A DNA stretch of 64,000 bases, from NCBI GenBank assembly GCA_036971475.1, contig JBAIZL010000005.1, positions 242,416,823 to 242,480,822 on the forward strand. The letters are read 5' to 3'. The translations under genes and the position numbers were made by a program. Shown here piece by piece: positions 10,478 to 23,055 of this stretch. The number at the start of each line of letters is the position of its first letter. Position 1 is the stretch's first letter. The notes under the pieces were generated by a model. That model saw nothing but the letters and a program-made list of their open reading frames with translations, searched no databases and was not told the DNA's origin. This stretch comes from Prosapia bicincta. Taxonomy: Eukaryota; Arthropoda; Insecta; Hemiptera; Cercopidae.

Positions 10478-11582
10478 CTTATTGACGTTGGTTTTTTAAT
10501 TGATGAAAAAAATTCTTGTTTTAATGTGCAGAAGACGAATATCAACTTTTTTCTGCGGTAAATACAGAAAATTACTAGTTTTCACATTTTAAATGTTAGT
10601 ATGTAAAGGCATGTATAACGTAGCTACAGCACACTGCACTAGATCAATGTAAATTTATTTTTATACTAAACTTGAAATCTAAATATTTAACTTTTGGTTA
10701 TAATTTTATACAACATTACTATATACCAACATTAAAATATACCTATGAAGTATCCAGTCAGGATAGATTTGTCTATAATTTTATACAACATTACTCTCTA
10801 CCTATATTAAAATATAATCTAGTCAGGATAGATTTGGTTATAGTTTTATACAACATACTATATAGCTACATTAAAATATATTTATGAAGTATTGAGTTAG
10901 GATAAATTTGGTTATAATTTTATTCAACATTTCTATCTACCTATATTAAAGTATAACTATGCAGTATCCAGTCAGTATAGATTTGTTTATAATTTTATAC
11001 AACATTACTATATACCAGAAGTATAGTCGTTACAACATTACTATGAAGTATCCAGTCATAGATATTTTCCCAAATTTCAACCTAATCTTTCCTGACTGGA
11101 TACTTCGTAGGTGTACTTTATTATAATTACAGTATATAGTAATGTTGTATAAAATATAACAAAATCTATCCTGACTGGATACTTTGTAGGTAAACTTTAA
11201 TATTGGTATAAATTAATAGGTACAACATTAATATTGTAATGTTGTATAGAATTATAACCAAATCTATCCTGACTAAATACTTCGTTGATATACTTTAATA
11301 TAGGTAGATAGTAATGTTGATTAAAATTATAACCATATCTGTCCTGACTGGATACTTCGTAAATATACTTAGGTAGATATTACAACCAAATCTGGACATA
11401 GTGCAGTGTGCTATAGCTACTGCGCGCTTGGTTCACACTATAGTCCTACATGCTATTACAAATTAAAATTTAAAATGCGAAAAAGTGACTTTCCGTATTT
11501 TCCGCGGAAGAAAAGTTGATATTCGTGTTCTATACATTAAAGCGAGTAATTAAAAAATAAAAAAAGCCAAGGTCATTAAAAC
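10478..11582. mobile_element. Foldback-type element with internal tandem subrepeats
   Basis: The outer parts are inverted: 10484-10600 (containing AGACGAATATCAACTTTT) matches the complement of 11465-11580 (AAAAGTTGATATTCGTGTTC). The inner parts are ~78-bp tandem units: about four or five forward copies (10680-11060, with TTATACAACATTACTATA and TATCCAGTCAGGATAGATTTG) and about four reverse-complement copies (11070-11400). Long inverted repeats with internal subrepeats are the structure of Foldback elements. No coding region. Confidence 0.65.
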
Positions 11583-11785
11583 TATATTTTTACCTGTTGT
11601 GAATAATATCCATTTCTATAAAAGTGAAAAACGTTATTTTAAAAGTAAATAAACATAATAAGGCTTTTTAGGGAAAGTGGATGTAAATTAATTGGAGTGG
11701 AAAGGACTAATGGACTCTATTGAGACAATGTGGATGGTTTCCAGAACTCCAGAAATAAACTCTGGGTGTGATTTAAAAAGTTACA

Positions 11786-12209
11786 AACTCTAAATAAAAG
11801 CCCAGTATGAAATACATTATATTACGTATAGATATACTAAATTAATAAATACTATAGGCACTGAAACAAGCAGAGTGCAACAGGATCGTATAGGGTTGTT
11901 TAATTACTAATGGTTTTCATTGCTCCAGATCTTGGATTTAACTGTCCCCATCGTCAATTCCTCGGTCCGTAGTTTGAACTCAGTTTTACTGTTGGACACA
12001 AGTAACAAATATATAAATAATTACAAATTTCGTTAACATTTAAATTACAATCTTATTTTTTTTAACTGTTCGGTATCTAGCACGGATAATCAGGTTGCAG
12101 AGGACTGTTGATTCTACAACTAGTTCAATATTAAAGTTTCTTGATGTAATCATCTTGAATTTACTGATTAAACTAATTTTAAACTACTTAACTAAGTGAA
12201 TTCGTAATT
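11786..12209. repeat. Long inverted repeat, left arm
   Basis: Pairs with 12638-13136 with few mismatches. The inner edge is AAGTGAATTCGTAATTG against CAATTACGAATTCACTT; the outer edge is AACTCTAAATAAAAG against its complement. Confidence 0.8.
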
Positions 12210-12640
12210 GTGGCCGATGTAATAGTTGGGACCTGTAAAACCGGCAGGTCATTCTATACACGCGTCAATGAACACATTACCCAAACAAAACAAACAAACC
12301 CTAAATCCAGCTACGCAAAACACCTAAATAACACCCAACACACACATACCGACATACACACTAATTTAAATATTCTACACACATTAAAACAGAGTAAAAA
12401 ACTAACAACCTTAGAAAAATTAGAATCTACAAACACTACGCAACAGACAGGGAAAATATACTAAACGACCACACACACTTTGAAGCCAATAGTCTTTTCA
12501 AATACATCACACAAGACGCCGACACCTCACCCCCTGTCATAAATCCAACCCTGTCATACTGTTTGTAAACAGCCAAAAGCCGCCAGTAGAGGGTTAGCTT
12601 CGTAAAAGGAACGATCGTTTTGAAACGCGTCAGCAAGTAA
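12210..12640 (+). pseudogene. Penelope-like GIY-YIG endonuclease fragment
   Basis: Plus strand: GTCKTGRSFYTRVNEH followed by SYAKHLNNTQH and HTNLNILHTLKQS, the same nuclease block as at 1614-1991. Around 12422 the frame shifts, and the continuation LRIYKHYATDRENILNDH and NSLFKYITQD is in another frame. Reverse transcriptase is absent. It lies exactly between two inverted-repeat arms. Confidence 0.75.
12596..12634 (+). ncRNA. Hammerhead-ribozyme-like motif, decayed core
   Basis: Plus strand: AGCU (stem I), degenerate core TCGTAAA, stem II around AACGATCGTT, GAAA, CGCG self-complementary stem III, UC, AGC pairing with AGCU. It is located at the 3' end of the PLE fragment, where a terminal repeat is expected. 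Confidence 0.35.
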
Positions 12641-13136
12641 GCAATTACGAATTCACTTAGTTAAGTAGTTTAAAATTAGTTTAATCAGTGAATTCTAGAT
12701 GATTACATCAAGAAACTTCAATATTGAACTAGTTGTAGAATCAACAGTCCTCTGTAACCTGATTATCCATGCTAGATACCGAGCAGTTAAAAAAAATAAG
12801 ATTGTAATTTCACTGTTAACGAAGTTTTTTTAATTATTTATATATTTGTTACTGGTGTCCAACAGTAAAACTGAGTTCAAACTACGGACCGAGGTATTGA
12901 CGATGGGGAAAGTTAAATGCAAGATCTGGAGCAATAAAAACCATTAGTAATTAAACAACCCTATACAATAACTGTATGAAGCAACTGTGGCGTAATGTTT
13001 ATTTTTAAATAAATAAAACTTCTAAACCCTATACAATCCTGTTGCAATCTGCTTGATCCAGTGCCTATAGTATTTATTAATTTAGTATATTTATACGTAA
13101 TATAATGTATTTCATACTGGACTTTTATTTAGAGTT
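12638..13136. repeat. Long inverted repeat, right arm
   Basis: Complement of 11786-12209, with an extra ~70 bp at ~12955-13025 that ends in a repeat of CCCTATACAAT. Confidence 0.8.
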
Positions 13137-13604
13137 CATTTTCTTATTTTTCCCTGTTGTATTGGATCCAAGCCTCCAGTGTAGAGAAGGCCCTACATAC
13201 CATCAACTGTCAAGACGAACTGTTTAATATATTTAATTAAGTAACTATTTAAAAGTTTAACTGCATTTAGATATTTATTCTAAGAGCTGTATCTATTGTA
13301 TCAATTTATTTTTCACCTCAAATCAGACACTGTAGATTATTAAATTCAGTGTAATGAACATGTTTTGCCAACGTAAGAAAATATAATTACTCATATGTTT
13401 GCTGCAGTTTATGTAAAGGTTGTTATACCTGAGATCCTGTACTACTCCTGATAGGGCAACTCCGAGGAAGGAACCAAGATATTACAGGTAATGTGATAAT
13501 GTTACGATTATAATGTTTTTTGATACAATTAGTTTCTTTAGAATTTTGTCACCTACCACGGGCTGTGGAGGAAATGGCGTAACCCTGCCTTAGGCGGTGG
13601 ATAA

Positions 13605-13960
13605 ATCAATATTGAAGTTAATTTTATAGTCCATGTTTATCTGATAGTTTGAATTCATCTGATAGTTTGAGTTTATCTGATTGTCTACGCTAGTAGGATG
13701 ACATTGGTTAATTTATTAATGTAAGTTTATATGATTGATAGTTTATGTTTTTGGATGTTAAATCGATAGTAAAGTTAATTTTATAGTCCAAGTTTATCTG
13801 ATAGTTTGAGTTTATCTGCTAGTTTGAGTTTATCTTATAATCTACGCTAGTAGGATGGCCTTGGTTAATTTATAAATGTAAGTTAATATGTTTGATAGTT
13901 TATGTTTTTTTATGTTAAATCGATAGAGAGAAGTTACTTTGATAGTCTGTGTTTATCAGT
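13605..13960. repeat. ~157-bp tandem repeat, about 2.3 copies
   Basis: GTTAATTTTATAGTCCA recurs at 13617 and 13774, with a degenerate third start at 13933. Within each unit the motif TTTATCTGATAGTTTGA repeats. Confidence 0.7.
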
Positions 13961-14742
13961 TAGTTTTTCGTCTTTTTAAATATTTTATTTTAGTGTAATT
14001 TTATATTTTAAATAGTAATAGTTAAATTAGGTACCTATTTCCATTTGGTATTAATACTAGTATTTTAATTTGATAGTAAGCTATAAGTTTTTAGGAACTC
14101 TTTAGTTAACCCAATAGTCTAAATTAATGAATGGTTTTATAGCGGAAGATTAGTAAACTTTGTAACCTGTTTTACTTGAGACAAACTTTAGAACTTTATA
14201 AATCTACATTTACATAATAAAAAAATCAATTTAAACAGAGCATACAGAGTTCTCTACAACAATAGAGAGTAGGTTGTTTTGGAGTGTTACTATGTCGTTA
14301 GGGAGTCACATGCCTTATCGTAATCCTAGTTATAATGCATCTTTTTACTGTCACATCCTTAAGCGGCAGAAAGGTGTACATTCTGTATTAGATAACATAT
14401 AAATAGACCATAATATTGTGTATACGTTTATAAAGATCTTAAAGTAATTAATAAAATACTTACCCTTTTCGTTTTAAAATTCAGCTTATAAAGTGTTTCT
14501 AAAGACATGACAAATATCACAGGTAATACAGCACTTACAAAATGAAGTTTACAAATATATACATTAAAACATTACACTGAGGATTACACAGATAGACAAA
14601 TAAATGCAATGTTCACAATATTGGACCTAAGCTCAATTAAACCATCACAAAAAGAGATCATCTCTAACAACCACAATAAGTCGGAAGCAATATCAATAAG
14701 CTCCCATATTGCTTTTCCAATTAAGTGATCAAATAACTCTGT
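13961..14742. other. Downstream flank of the GPCR gene
   Basis: No repeat or exon recognised. It should contain the 3' UTR and poly(A) site of the receptor gene, but I cannot place the signal. Confidence 0.4.
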
Positions 14743-15492
14743 TCACACAAAAGTGCCGTTGCAACTGCGGTTCGGTTCATTTTGTGCATAGCTTTTCTCT
14801 TTTAGCCTGTCGAAACGGAAAATTCCAACGTTATTTGCCGGCGCCCGTAGAGACATAACCCTGGAATTGATAGTCTTGTCGTTGCCGTCCCCGATTGACT
14901 TTAATCTGAAGGAACCGGTTACTCTGCTCCTGGATTGCCTGATTAAATCGGACCTTTGCATTTTCACGCTAAACTTTTGCGAATCTTTTGCGCTTAACGT
15001 TCTGCCCTCGAAGTTACCCCACGTGTCGTAGCGCAGAGGTTTGCAGCAGGACTTGCTGGCCAGTATCTGTTTGAAACCGGCGCGGAACTTTCGGTTAAAG
15101 TAGGCGTAGAGTATGGGGTTGATGCAAGAATTGGACGCTCCTAGCCATTGCGCTACGGGAAGCAAAGCGAATATTAAGGTCTCTTCGATCCCGGGGTTTA
15201 TCGGGCCCCCGAGCTTTATCCTTGTGAAGATGATGTACAACGGCAACCATGAGCACGCAAATAGTATGATGACCACCAACAGCATCTTTATAACTTTCAC
15301 TTTCGAACGATGGATCATCAATTCTGCGTTTCCATGCGGTTCCCCAGGTAACTGACGGCTGCATACTCGTTTCCAGATCAGCAAGTAGCAGATGGAAATT
15401 AAACTAAGAGGGAACAGGTAACACATGACTAGATTGGCGACCACAAAGTAGATGTTGGCGCTATACTGCGTCGGCCATGACTCGAGACATGT
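14743..15492 (-). CDS. SIFaR: SIFamide-receptor-like GPCR, terminal exon with TM5-TM7 and C-tail
   Basis: Terminal exon of 250 codons including a TGA stop. It starts after TTTTAG in phase 0, so DFQ joins TCLESWP, whose cysteine (Cys194) is the extracellular-loop-2 partner of Cys116. TM5 (~204-232) ends in LIWKRV. The third intracellular loop is short with basic HRSKVKVIK. TM6 (~259-282) carries the CWxP-type motif as CSWLP. The third extracellular loop is RIKLGGP. TM7 contains NPILY (317-321). Helix 8 is FNRKFRAGF, followed by a Cys-Cys pair likely to be palmitoylated. The ~100-residue tail is rich in Ser, Arg and Lys, including potential phosphorylation sites. A reading that starts at 15444 uses GTG and is only an internal piece of this exon. 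No clear AATAAA was seen within ~300 bp downstream. Confidence 0.82.
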   Translation of the reverse strand, partial: TCLESWPTQYSANIYFVVANLVMCYLFPLSLISICYLLIWKRVCSRQLPGEPHGNAELMIHRSKVKVIKMLLVVIILFACSWLPLYIIFTRIKLGGPINPGIEETLIFALLPVAQWLGASNSCINPILYAYFNRKFRAGFKQILASKSCCKPLRYDTWGNFEGRTLSAKDSQKFSVKMQRSDLIRQSRSRVTGSFRLKSIGDGNDKTINSRVMSLRAPANNVGIFRFDRLKEKSYAQNEPNRSCNGTFV

Positions 15493-15529
15493 CTAAAACA
15501 AGGCCCATAGCAATATTACTTTCATTGTA

Positions 15530-15892
15530 GATATACTTAAATTACAGGCTTGAGTTTAACTAATAAGTTAAAAGGACAGTATAGTAAGACATTACCTGAC
15601 TCTGAAATTATTGAATTAATCTGATTTCTGTATTTATCAACCTGGAATTAAAATAGGTTAATCTGATACTTGCTTAAGTTACCTATAAGTATCTGATCGT
15701 AGTAAATATGATCTGCATCTAACACTTGTATAAGTTAATCTGACTTTAGTATAGTAGGCTAAGACAATAACTGACACTGATAATAGTAAGAAAACCTGAT
15801 TCTTGTATTTGTTAACCTATATAAGTTAATCTGATAAGCTAATTGGTTTAAGTTATAAGTATCTGATCGTAGTAAAAGGTTATCCGATAATA
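15530..15892. repeat. Degenerate minisatellite, left part
   Basis: Repeated phrases such as TTAATCTGATACTTGTATAAG and GATCGTAGTAAA. The array is split by the LTR insertion at 15897-17007 and resumes at 17008. Confidence 0.55.
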
Positions 15893-15896
15893 GTAT

Positions 15897-17007
15897 TGTA
15901 ACGCTCTTAAAAATAAGGTAATACATATAAATTCATTTATATATTTAATTTTTATTTAATAATTATATCGTCCCAATATAAAAGAAAATTTTTGTTTTAT
16001 TGGTGCACACTGTGAAGCTAGCGTAGGTAGTAAGCGTCCTAGCGGGCGAAATAGAAAAATATCGTACGAGTTAGTAACTTAGGGTAATAAGCACATCACG
16101 CCATGTGACGTAAACATGGTCTGATATCGCCTGATCCGAAGCACCAATCAAAAAATTCAAAATAATAAGTAAGGGTGGGAAATTCAGCTAGCGTGTCCTT
16201 CTTCAGTTAACGACCCCACTTCTCAAAAAGTCTTTGAACGAGACGGACGTGATGGCACTTTCGGACATAACCTAGAAATTAGTAAGCTTCCAGTATTCAA
16301 AATTTAAGATGTCAAGGCCGGTACCAAATTTTATAAACGCAACTAAAGAAGAAGTCAGAAGCGATTATTTATGTGTTTCAAATAAGTAAAAGTTTACATT
16401 ATTTTTGTTTAAGAGCGCTGATTTGTAAGAGCGATGTGTGAAGTGTTAAGTCTACAAAAGCCATGTGCAGATATTAATGATTTGTGTTAAAGTGTTTTAC
16501 AAGTAATGTGCACAACCAGGTACGTTTTAGATAATAATAAAGAAAATGTATTTTAATGTTAACTAAGTTGAATTTTAATTGATAAACGGTTAACACATGA
16601 ACGGTAGAAATTGTCCTTTGAATATTCACTTCTAAAATTAAATTGGAAAACTTAAGTTACTACCTTCTCGATATATGTAAATTTGGAAAGTTAACAAGTA
16701 ATTAAAATATGTATGGAATAGTTAGCAGTAATTAAAGGTTAATTACTCAACACATTGGTGTCATTTGTCATAGATTAATAAATTGTATAACTTTGTATTT
16801 TAAAGTTTTAAATTATAATTTCAAGTAACCTAGTTCTACCTTCAAGATAAGAAGACCGCCATAGACAGACAGTATCTGCCTGAGCTATGACGTTAGAACT
16901 AGAAGCCCTGGTAAGTAAGGTTAATTAATTTGTTAATTAGTAATTAACACACTTTTTTTAAATAAAGATAAAAACTTACCCGAGGTAAAAAGGGCTAGAC
17001 CGTTACA
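15897..17007. mobile_element. Solo LTR with 4-bp target duplication
   Basis: Begins TGTAACG and ends CGTTACA, the usual TG...CA with a short inverted end, and is flanked on both sides by GTAT (15893-15896 and 17008-17011). The flanking minisatellite reads through if the insert is removed. The 1111-bp length and absence of coding sequence indicate a solo LTR, perhaps Gypsy-like. A 5' copy of the first ~175 bp occurs at 47931. Confidence 0.75.
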
Positions 17008-17290
17008 GTATAAGTGAATCTGATACATGTATAGGTCAATCTGACATCAGTATAAGTTGATCTGATAGTTGTTATGTTACTCTGACAATAGTAAGAATTA
17101 ATCTGATTCTTGTATATATTAACCTGATATTACTTATTCTGATACTTGTATAAGTTATAAGTAACTGATCGTAGTAAAAATTAATCTGATAATACTATAT
17201 GTGAACCTTATACTTGTAAGTTAATCTGACATTAGGGATGAGATAATCTAATAAGTGCATATGTTACTCTGGTAGTAGTTTAAGTAACAA
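17008..17290. repeat. Degenerate minisatellite, right part
   Basis: Continuation of the array at 15530-15892 with the same TAATCTGATA and TATAAGTTA phrases. Confidence 0.55.
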
Positions 17291-18060
17291 GAGAGCTCGT
17301 AGTAGTAAATAAAAATAAATAAATACCAATGACAATTTTCATAATAACTTATTATGTTCAAAAAAGAATGAACGCAGTAGCGTAAAGTCTTATCCTTTGT
17401 ATGTTTTCAAAGAGGTGTTTAAATGAGGAAATGTTAATTTAATTTGATTTACATTTCGTATTTGGCAAAAAATAGTAGTCTCGTAAGCTTGTTAATTTAT
17501 TAATAACTTTACTTGATGGATGGAGAAAATAATCATGTAAATTTAAATTGACATTGTCAAACTTTGATAAAATGTTATATAAATGTAAATTTCAGATTTT
17601 GTGTAAATATTAGTTATTAACACGATTTTCACATTAAAGAAGATAAAATAAGTATGCAAAAGTAATAAATAATAATATATAGTTTTCGAAAAGAAATGTG
17701 TAAATTTGGTTTTAATAAATTTTACACGTTTCAATAAAATAATACCATCGTTAGTTATTCCTTTCGTAAAACGACCTCTATAAAGTAGTTAATGGTAAAG
17801 GTTTATTTTATCATTAAATCTGATTTGTTCAGCAAGGACTGAAATGAACTAAACAACTTGATGTTCCATTAGAATTAACATGAATGTTCAATTTCTGAAG
17901 TAGGCTACAAGTTAACACGGATCGGAGATGAAAGAATTGTTTCGAAGATTTCAGTAAACAAAAAAAATTAGGTTAACGGTAACAACTGTTTTAATCTTTA
18001 CTTAGAAGTTGTTTGGAGGTTATGTTAAAAATTATTTTCGAATGAAACTTTTAATTTATT
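17291..18060. other. AT-rich intronic DNA
   Basis: Within the second visible intron of the receptor gene. Nothing recognised. Confidence 0.5.
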
Positions 18061-18128
18061 CAGATATATCGTATATTTAATTACATTATGGGATAACCGG
18101 TGATTTCATCACAGATTTGTACAGTAAT

Positions 18129-20570
18129 GACGAGCTATATTTAGTAAATTAAAATGTCTGTCTAAGAAATATTCCATTATTTACAACCTAATACATTAAA
18201 GGTAAATCTAGTTATCTAACATACCTTAACGACGAGCTATATTTAGTAAGTTAAAATGTGTGTCTAAAAAACATTGTATTATTTACATTTTAATATATTA
18301 AATGTAAATCTAGTTATCTAGCATATTGTAAAGACGGGCTTTATTTAGTAAATTAAAAAGTCTGTTTAAGAAACATAGTATTATTTACATTCTAATACTT
18401 TAAATGTAAATCTAGTTATCTAACATACCTTAATGACGAGCTATATTTGGTAAGTTAAAATGTCTGTCTAAGAAACATTGTATTATTCACATTCTAATAC
18501 ATTCAATGTAAATCTAGTTATCTAACATATTGTAAAGACGGGCTTTATTTAGTAAATTAAAAAGTCTGTTTAAGAAACATAGTATTATTTACATTCTAAT
18601 ACTTTAAATGTAAATCTAGTTATCTAACATACCTTAATGACGAGCTATATTTGGTAAGTTAAAATGTCTGTCTAAGAAACATTGTATTATTCACATTCTA
18701 ATACATTCAATGTAAATCTAGTTATCTAACATACTGTAATGACGAGCTATATTTAGTAAATTAAAATGTCTCTCTAAGAAACATTGTATTATTTACATTC
18801 TAATATATTAAAGGTAAATCTAGTTATCTAACATACCTTAATGACGAGCTATATTTAGTAAGTTAAAATGTCTGTCTAAGAAACATTGTATTATTTACAT
18901 TTTAATATATCAAATGTAAATCTAGTTATCTAACTTTTAATTTATTCAGATATATCGCATATTTAACTACATTATGGGATAACGAGTGGTTTCATCATAG
19001 ATTTGTACAGTAATGACGAGCTATATTTAGTAAATTAAAATGTCTGTCTAAGAAACATTCCATTATTTACAATCTAGTACATTAAAGGTAAATCTAGTTA
19101 TCTAACATACCTTAATGACGTGCTATATTTAGTAAGTTAAAATGTGTGTCTAAAAAACATTGTATTATTTACATTTTAATATATTAAATGTAAATCTAGT
19201 TATCTAACTTACCTTAATGACGAGCTATATTTAGTAAGTTAAAATGTCTGTCTAAGAAACATTGTATTATTTACACTCTAATATATTAAATGTTAATATA
19301 GTTATCCAACATACCTTAATGACGAGCTATATTTAGTAAGTTAAAATGTCTGTCTAAAAAACATTGTATTATTTACATTCTAATACATTCAATGTAAATC
19401 TAGTTATCTATTATACCTCAATGACGAGCTATATTTAGTAAGTTAAAATGTCTGTCTAAGAAACATTGTATTATTTACATTCTAATACATGAAATGTAAA
19501 TCTAGTTATCTATTATACCTCAATGACGAGCTATATTTAGTAAGTTAAAATGTCTGTCTAAGAAACATTGTATTATTTACATTCTAATACATGAAATGTA
19601 AATCTAGTTATCTATTATACCTTAATGACGAGCTATATTTAGTAAGTCAAAAGTATGTCTAAGAAACATTGTATTATTTACATTCTAATATATTAAAGGT
19701 AAATCCAGTTATCTAACATACCTTAATGACGAGCTATATTTAGTAAGTAAAAAATATGTCTAAGAAACATTGTATTATTTACATTCTAATATATTAAAGG
19801 TAAATTCAGTTATCTAACATACCTTAATGACGAGCTAAATTTAGTAAGTTAAAATGTCTGTCTAAGAAATATTGTATTATTTACATCCTAATATATTAAA
19901 GGTAAATCCAGTTATCTAACATACCTTAATGACGAGCTATATTTCGTAAGTTAAAATGTCTGTCTAAGAAATATTATATTATTTACATCCTAATATATTA
20001 AAGGTAAATCCAGTTATCTAACATACCTTAATGACGAGCTATATTTAGTAAGTTAAAATGTCTGTCTAAGAAACATTGTATTATTTACATCCTAATATAT
20101 TAAAGGTAAATCCAGTTATCTAACATACCTTAATGACGAGCTATATTTAGTAAGTTAAAATGTCTGTCTAAGAAATATTATATTATTTACATCCTAATAT
20201 ATTAAAGGTAAATCCAGTTATCTAACATACCTTAATGACGAGCTATATTTCGTAAGTTAAAATGTCTGTCTAAGAAATATTATATTATTTACATCCTAAT
20301 ATATTAAAGGTAAATCCAGTTATCTAACATACCTTAATGACGAGCTATATTTAGTAAGTTAAAATGTCAGTCTAAGAAACATTGTATTATTTACATCCTA
20401 ATATATTAAAAGTAAATCCAGTTATCTAACATACCTTAATGACGAGCTATATTTAGTAAGTTAAAATGTCAGTCTAAGAAACATTGTATTATTTACATTC
20501 TATTATATTAATGGTAAATCTAGTTATCTAACATACCTTAATGACGAGCTGTATTTAGTAAGTAAACTGA
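18129..20570. repeat. 102-bp minisatellite, about 24 copies
   Basis: GACGAGCTATATTTAGTAAG recurs every 102 bp (for example 19321, 19423, 19525). An ~85-bp leader (18045-18128) is repeated once inside the array at ~18930-19016, showing a large internal duplication. The array lies in the receptor intron. Confidence 0.95.
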
Positions 20571-20574
20571 CTAA

Positions 20575-22260
20575 GGTTTGTTTATTCAAATTTTAATGTT
20601 AAATTAATAAATATGCTTATTTCTAAAGTTTAAATTAAAAAATTGTAATAAATATGGAAACCTTTTATTGCGAGTTTTATAAATTATGTAAATTATTATA
20701 AATTTATTTATATGTAATGAATATGTAATTGATATTGAATTCATAGAAACTTTTATAAGGTTGTGTGTTTTGTTCCATTCCTATCTAATGATGTACATTA
20801 TTTTATGTTTTGTTACCTTTTTTATAAATCTAATTGTCTATACAATAAATTTTCTGAAAATAAAGAGACTGCAAAGTATTCCATAGTATTAAAGGAAGAA
20901 ATACTATTTGATAGCTTACATTTATCAGACATAAATAAAACAAATTAAATCATACAGTTTGGTAAGTAATTTAAAAATTTATAATAAATAACATTCAAGA
21001 CATGGCATCTTTAATAAATGCTGACCATGTTACAAAATAAAATAACCATTTTATTTTCCCCTTAGAACAATGTTTGCAATATAGGCAGTAGTAACATTTT
21101 TATCATTGTTCGTTAAAAGAAAAAAAAATTAGAAGTTATACTTTCATGTTATAAAATAGTTCTATTATCTTGAAATTTAAATGGCGAAACATATTTCGAA
21201 TAATGAAAAGAAATAGAGTATTACTGGTCACTCGTATTACTGGCCCGTGACCTCGAAGGGCGAGAATAGGCGGGTTGAAGGGTAGAGGACGCAAATGACC
21301 GTTCCACAGACATTATAATATGAGGTATAGTATTTATGTTACAATGAAGTATAATTGACAAGGCCGAAAGTCCGCTATAAATATTTGATTTTTCATATTA
21401 ACTAGACCATTCATTTAAAAGTTTAAAAAATCTTACTTTAGTTTTCTAAACGATCGCAACGCCTAAAATTTCTTAGCGATGGCTTTTGATGTAACACGCA
21501 CTACAAAAACCAATGTTTTAGAATAGGGCTAGTACTGGTTTTCTTCCAATCGATCGCGATCCAGCTTACGAGTAACCAGCTATACATTACGAAGGTTTAT
21601 CCACTCAGAATTCTCAGTAATAACAAGTTTCAGATTAAATCATAAAATCCCCAAAGAATTCTTCTAAGCTAGTGATTTCAAACCAAACTCAATTCGTGGC
21701 TTAAAACAAGGTTATAATGGATATCCTCGACGCAGTTTGGGAAAAATTAAAAATGTGTACGTTATGACAGGTGGAGTGGCACATCTTTTAGTTAGGACCT
21801 AGGAAAAATCTCCTTTTGGTCCTAATTTAGGATGATATTATAAAATGTTAACAAATATATGATTAACATTTTTTAAATTTATATATAATGATAAAAAATA
21901 TCAAATCTAAGGAAAAAAACACTTTTAGTGGAAACAAATGTGTTTTAAAAAGTTGCATTATTGTAATTTTATAAAAATATTTGTAACTTCCGACAATAAA
22001 ATAAGAGCTAAAATTTGGCTTGGAAAGATAAAAGACTGTGATAAGTTTAGCTCACATTGCATAAACCTTCAAATAAAAACAGGACATATTTGTAGGTAAT
22101 ATTCTATACAAGTTCAAAATTTTTTTAATACTTTTGCAGGGACAATTTATTTCTTTACCAATAAATTTTCAGAGGCCTTCTCTTACTAGAGTTCCGGGTG
22201 GTCCCTCTCCCCCTTATTTACAAGACGCTTCATTCATTGTTCATTGATTTTGATTCTTAC
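20575..22260. other. AT-rich intronic DNA upstream of the TM5-TM7 exon
   Basis: Nothing recognised. A short open frame at 20763-20948 has no similarity I know. Confidence 0.4.
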
Positions 22261-22514
22261 CTGAAAGTCACTGCCCTCCTCCAGTGGTTGTAGTTTAAAG
22301 AACAAAGCCCAAGGAAGAGTGATGGTCAGGGAGAAGACCCATATGACTAGTACGGTTATTTTACAGGCCTTAGATGTCATCTGCCACCGTAAGGGGTAGC
22401 AGATAGCGAGGCATCGTTCTACGGAGATGGCGACCAGAGTGTTGATGGAGGCGTTCACGGAGACACCTTGGAGGTAGGGGATTGTCTTGCACACCAACCA
22501 ACCCATCGTCCATG
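22261..22514 (-). CDS. SIFaR: SIFamide-receptor-like GPCR, exon with TM3-TM4
   Basis: Internal exon of 254 bp between a TTCTAG acceptor and TTTCAG|GTAAGA donor, entering in phase 2 and leaving in phase 0. It supplies residues 108-192. The disulphide cysteine at the top of TM3 is Cys116 (LVCKTIPYLQG). TM3 continues with SVNASINTLVAIS. The DRY position reads ERC (140-142), so the acidic-arginine pair is kept but the tyrosine is cysteine. The second intracellular loop is AICYPLRWQMTS; TM4 (~158-180) has the conserved Trp (VIWVF) and Pro (LPWALFF). The segment YLQGVSV..S.NTL followed by AI..ERCLAI..PL is what points me to the SIFamide/NPFF-receptor group. The family call is from memory of the family and not from a search. 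Confidence 0.8.
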
Positions 22515-23055
22515 CTAGAACATTGATTTAAAAAACGAAATATAAATATAAAGTAGAAGATAGAGTTAACTGACTGAAAAGTTTAGTTAATTTTCAATTA
22601 TTATGCAATTAAAATATTTTGTAAAAGTGTGAGTTGAAATAAACTTTGCAATAATAGCGCAAAAATGTTTCACTGGTTAAATTCTATTAGGAAGCTAAAC
22701 ATAGTCTAATAGCTAACGTAGGATTTGTTTAATTCTAGCCTTGACTTAAACCTTTCATATTGTTCAATCACGTTATATTATGATCACGTCCTGCTTTGCT
22801 TAAACCTTGTCCTGTTCAATCTACCGTCACATGTTTTGCCTCATTTTTTAAAGATAACATAAATAGGCTTTTAGAATATAAATAACACAAATACATTATC
22901 TGTTTGAGACGTTTTTTTTATTAAAACGTTTAATTGACTATCTTTAATCAAATCAACTATGGTACCCGCTGGTAGGTCGCTGTTTGACCCCCTCCCCCTT
23001 GTTAGACCCAGTGTTTGACTATTCACGTCACATTTTTATCGTCGCTACTTTAAGG

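Noticed and set aside
15095..15364. Open frames overlapping the receptor's last exon in other frames
   Set aside because: Shadows of the well-supported receptor reading frame.
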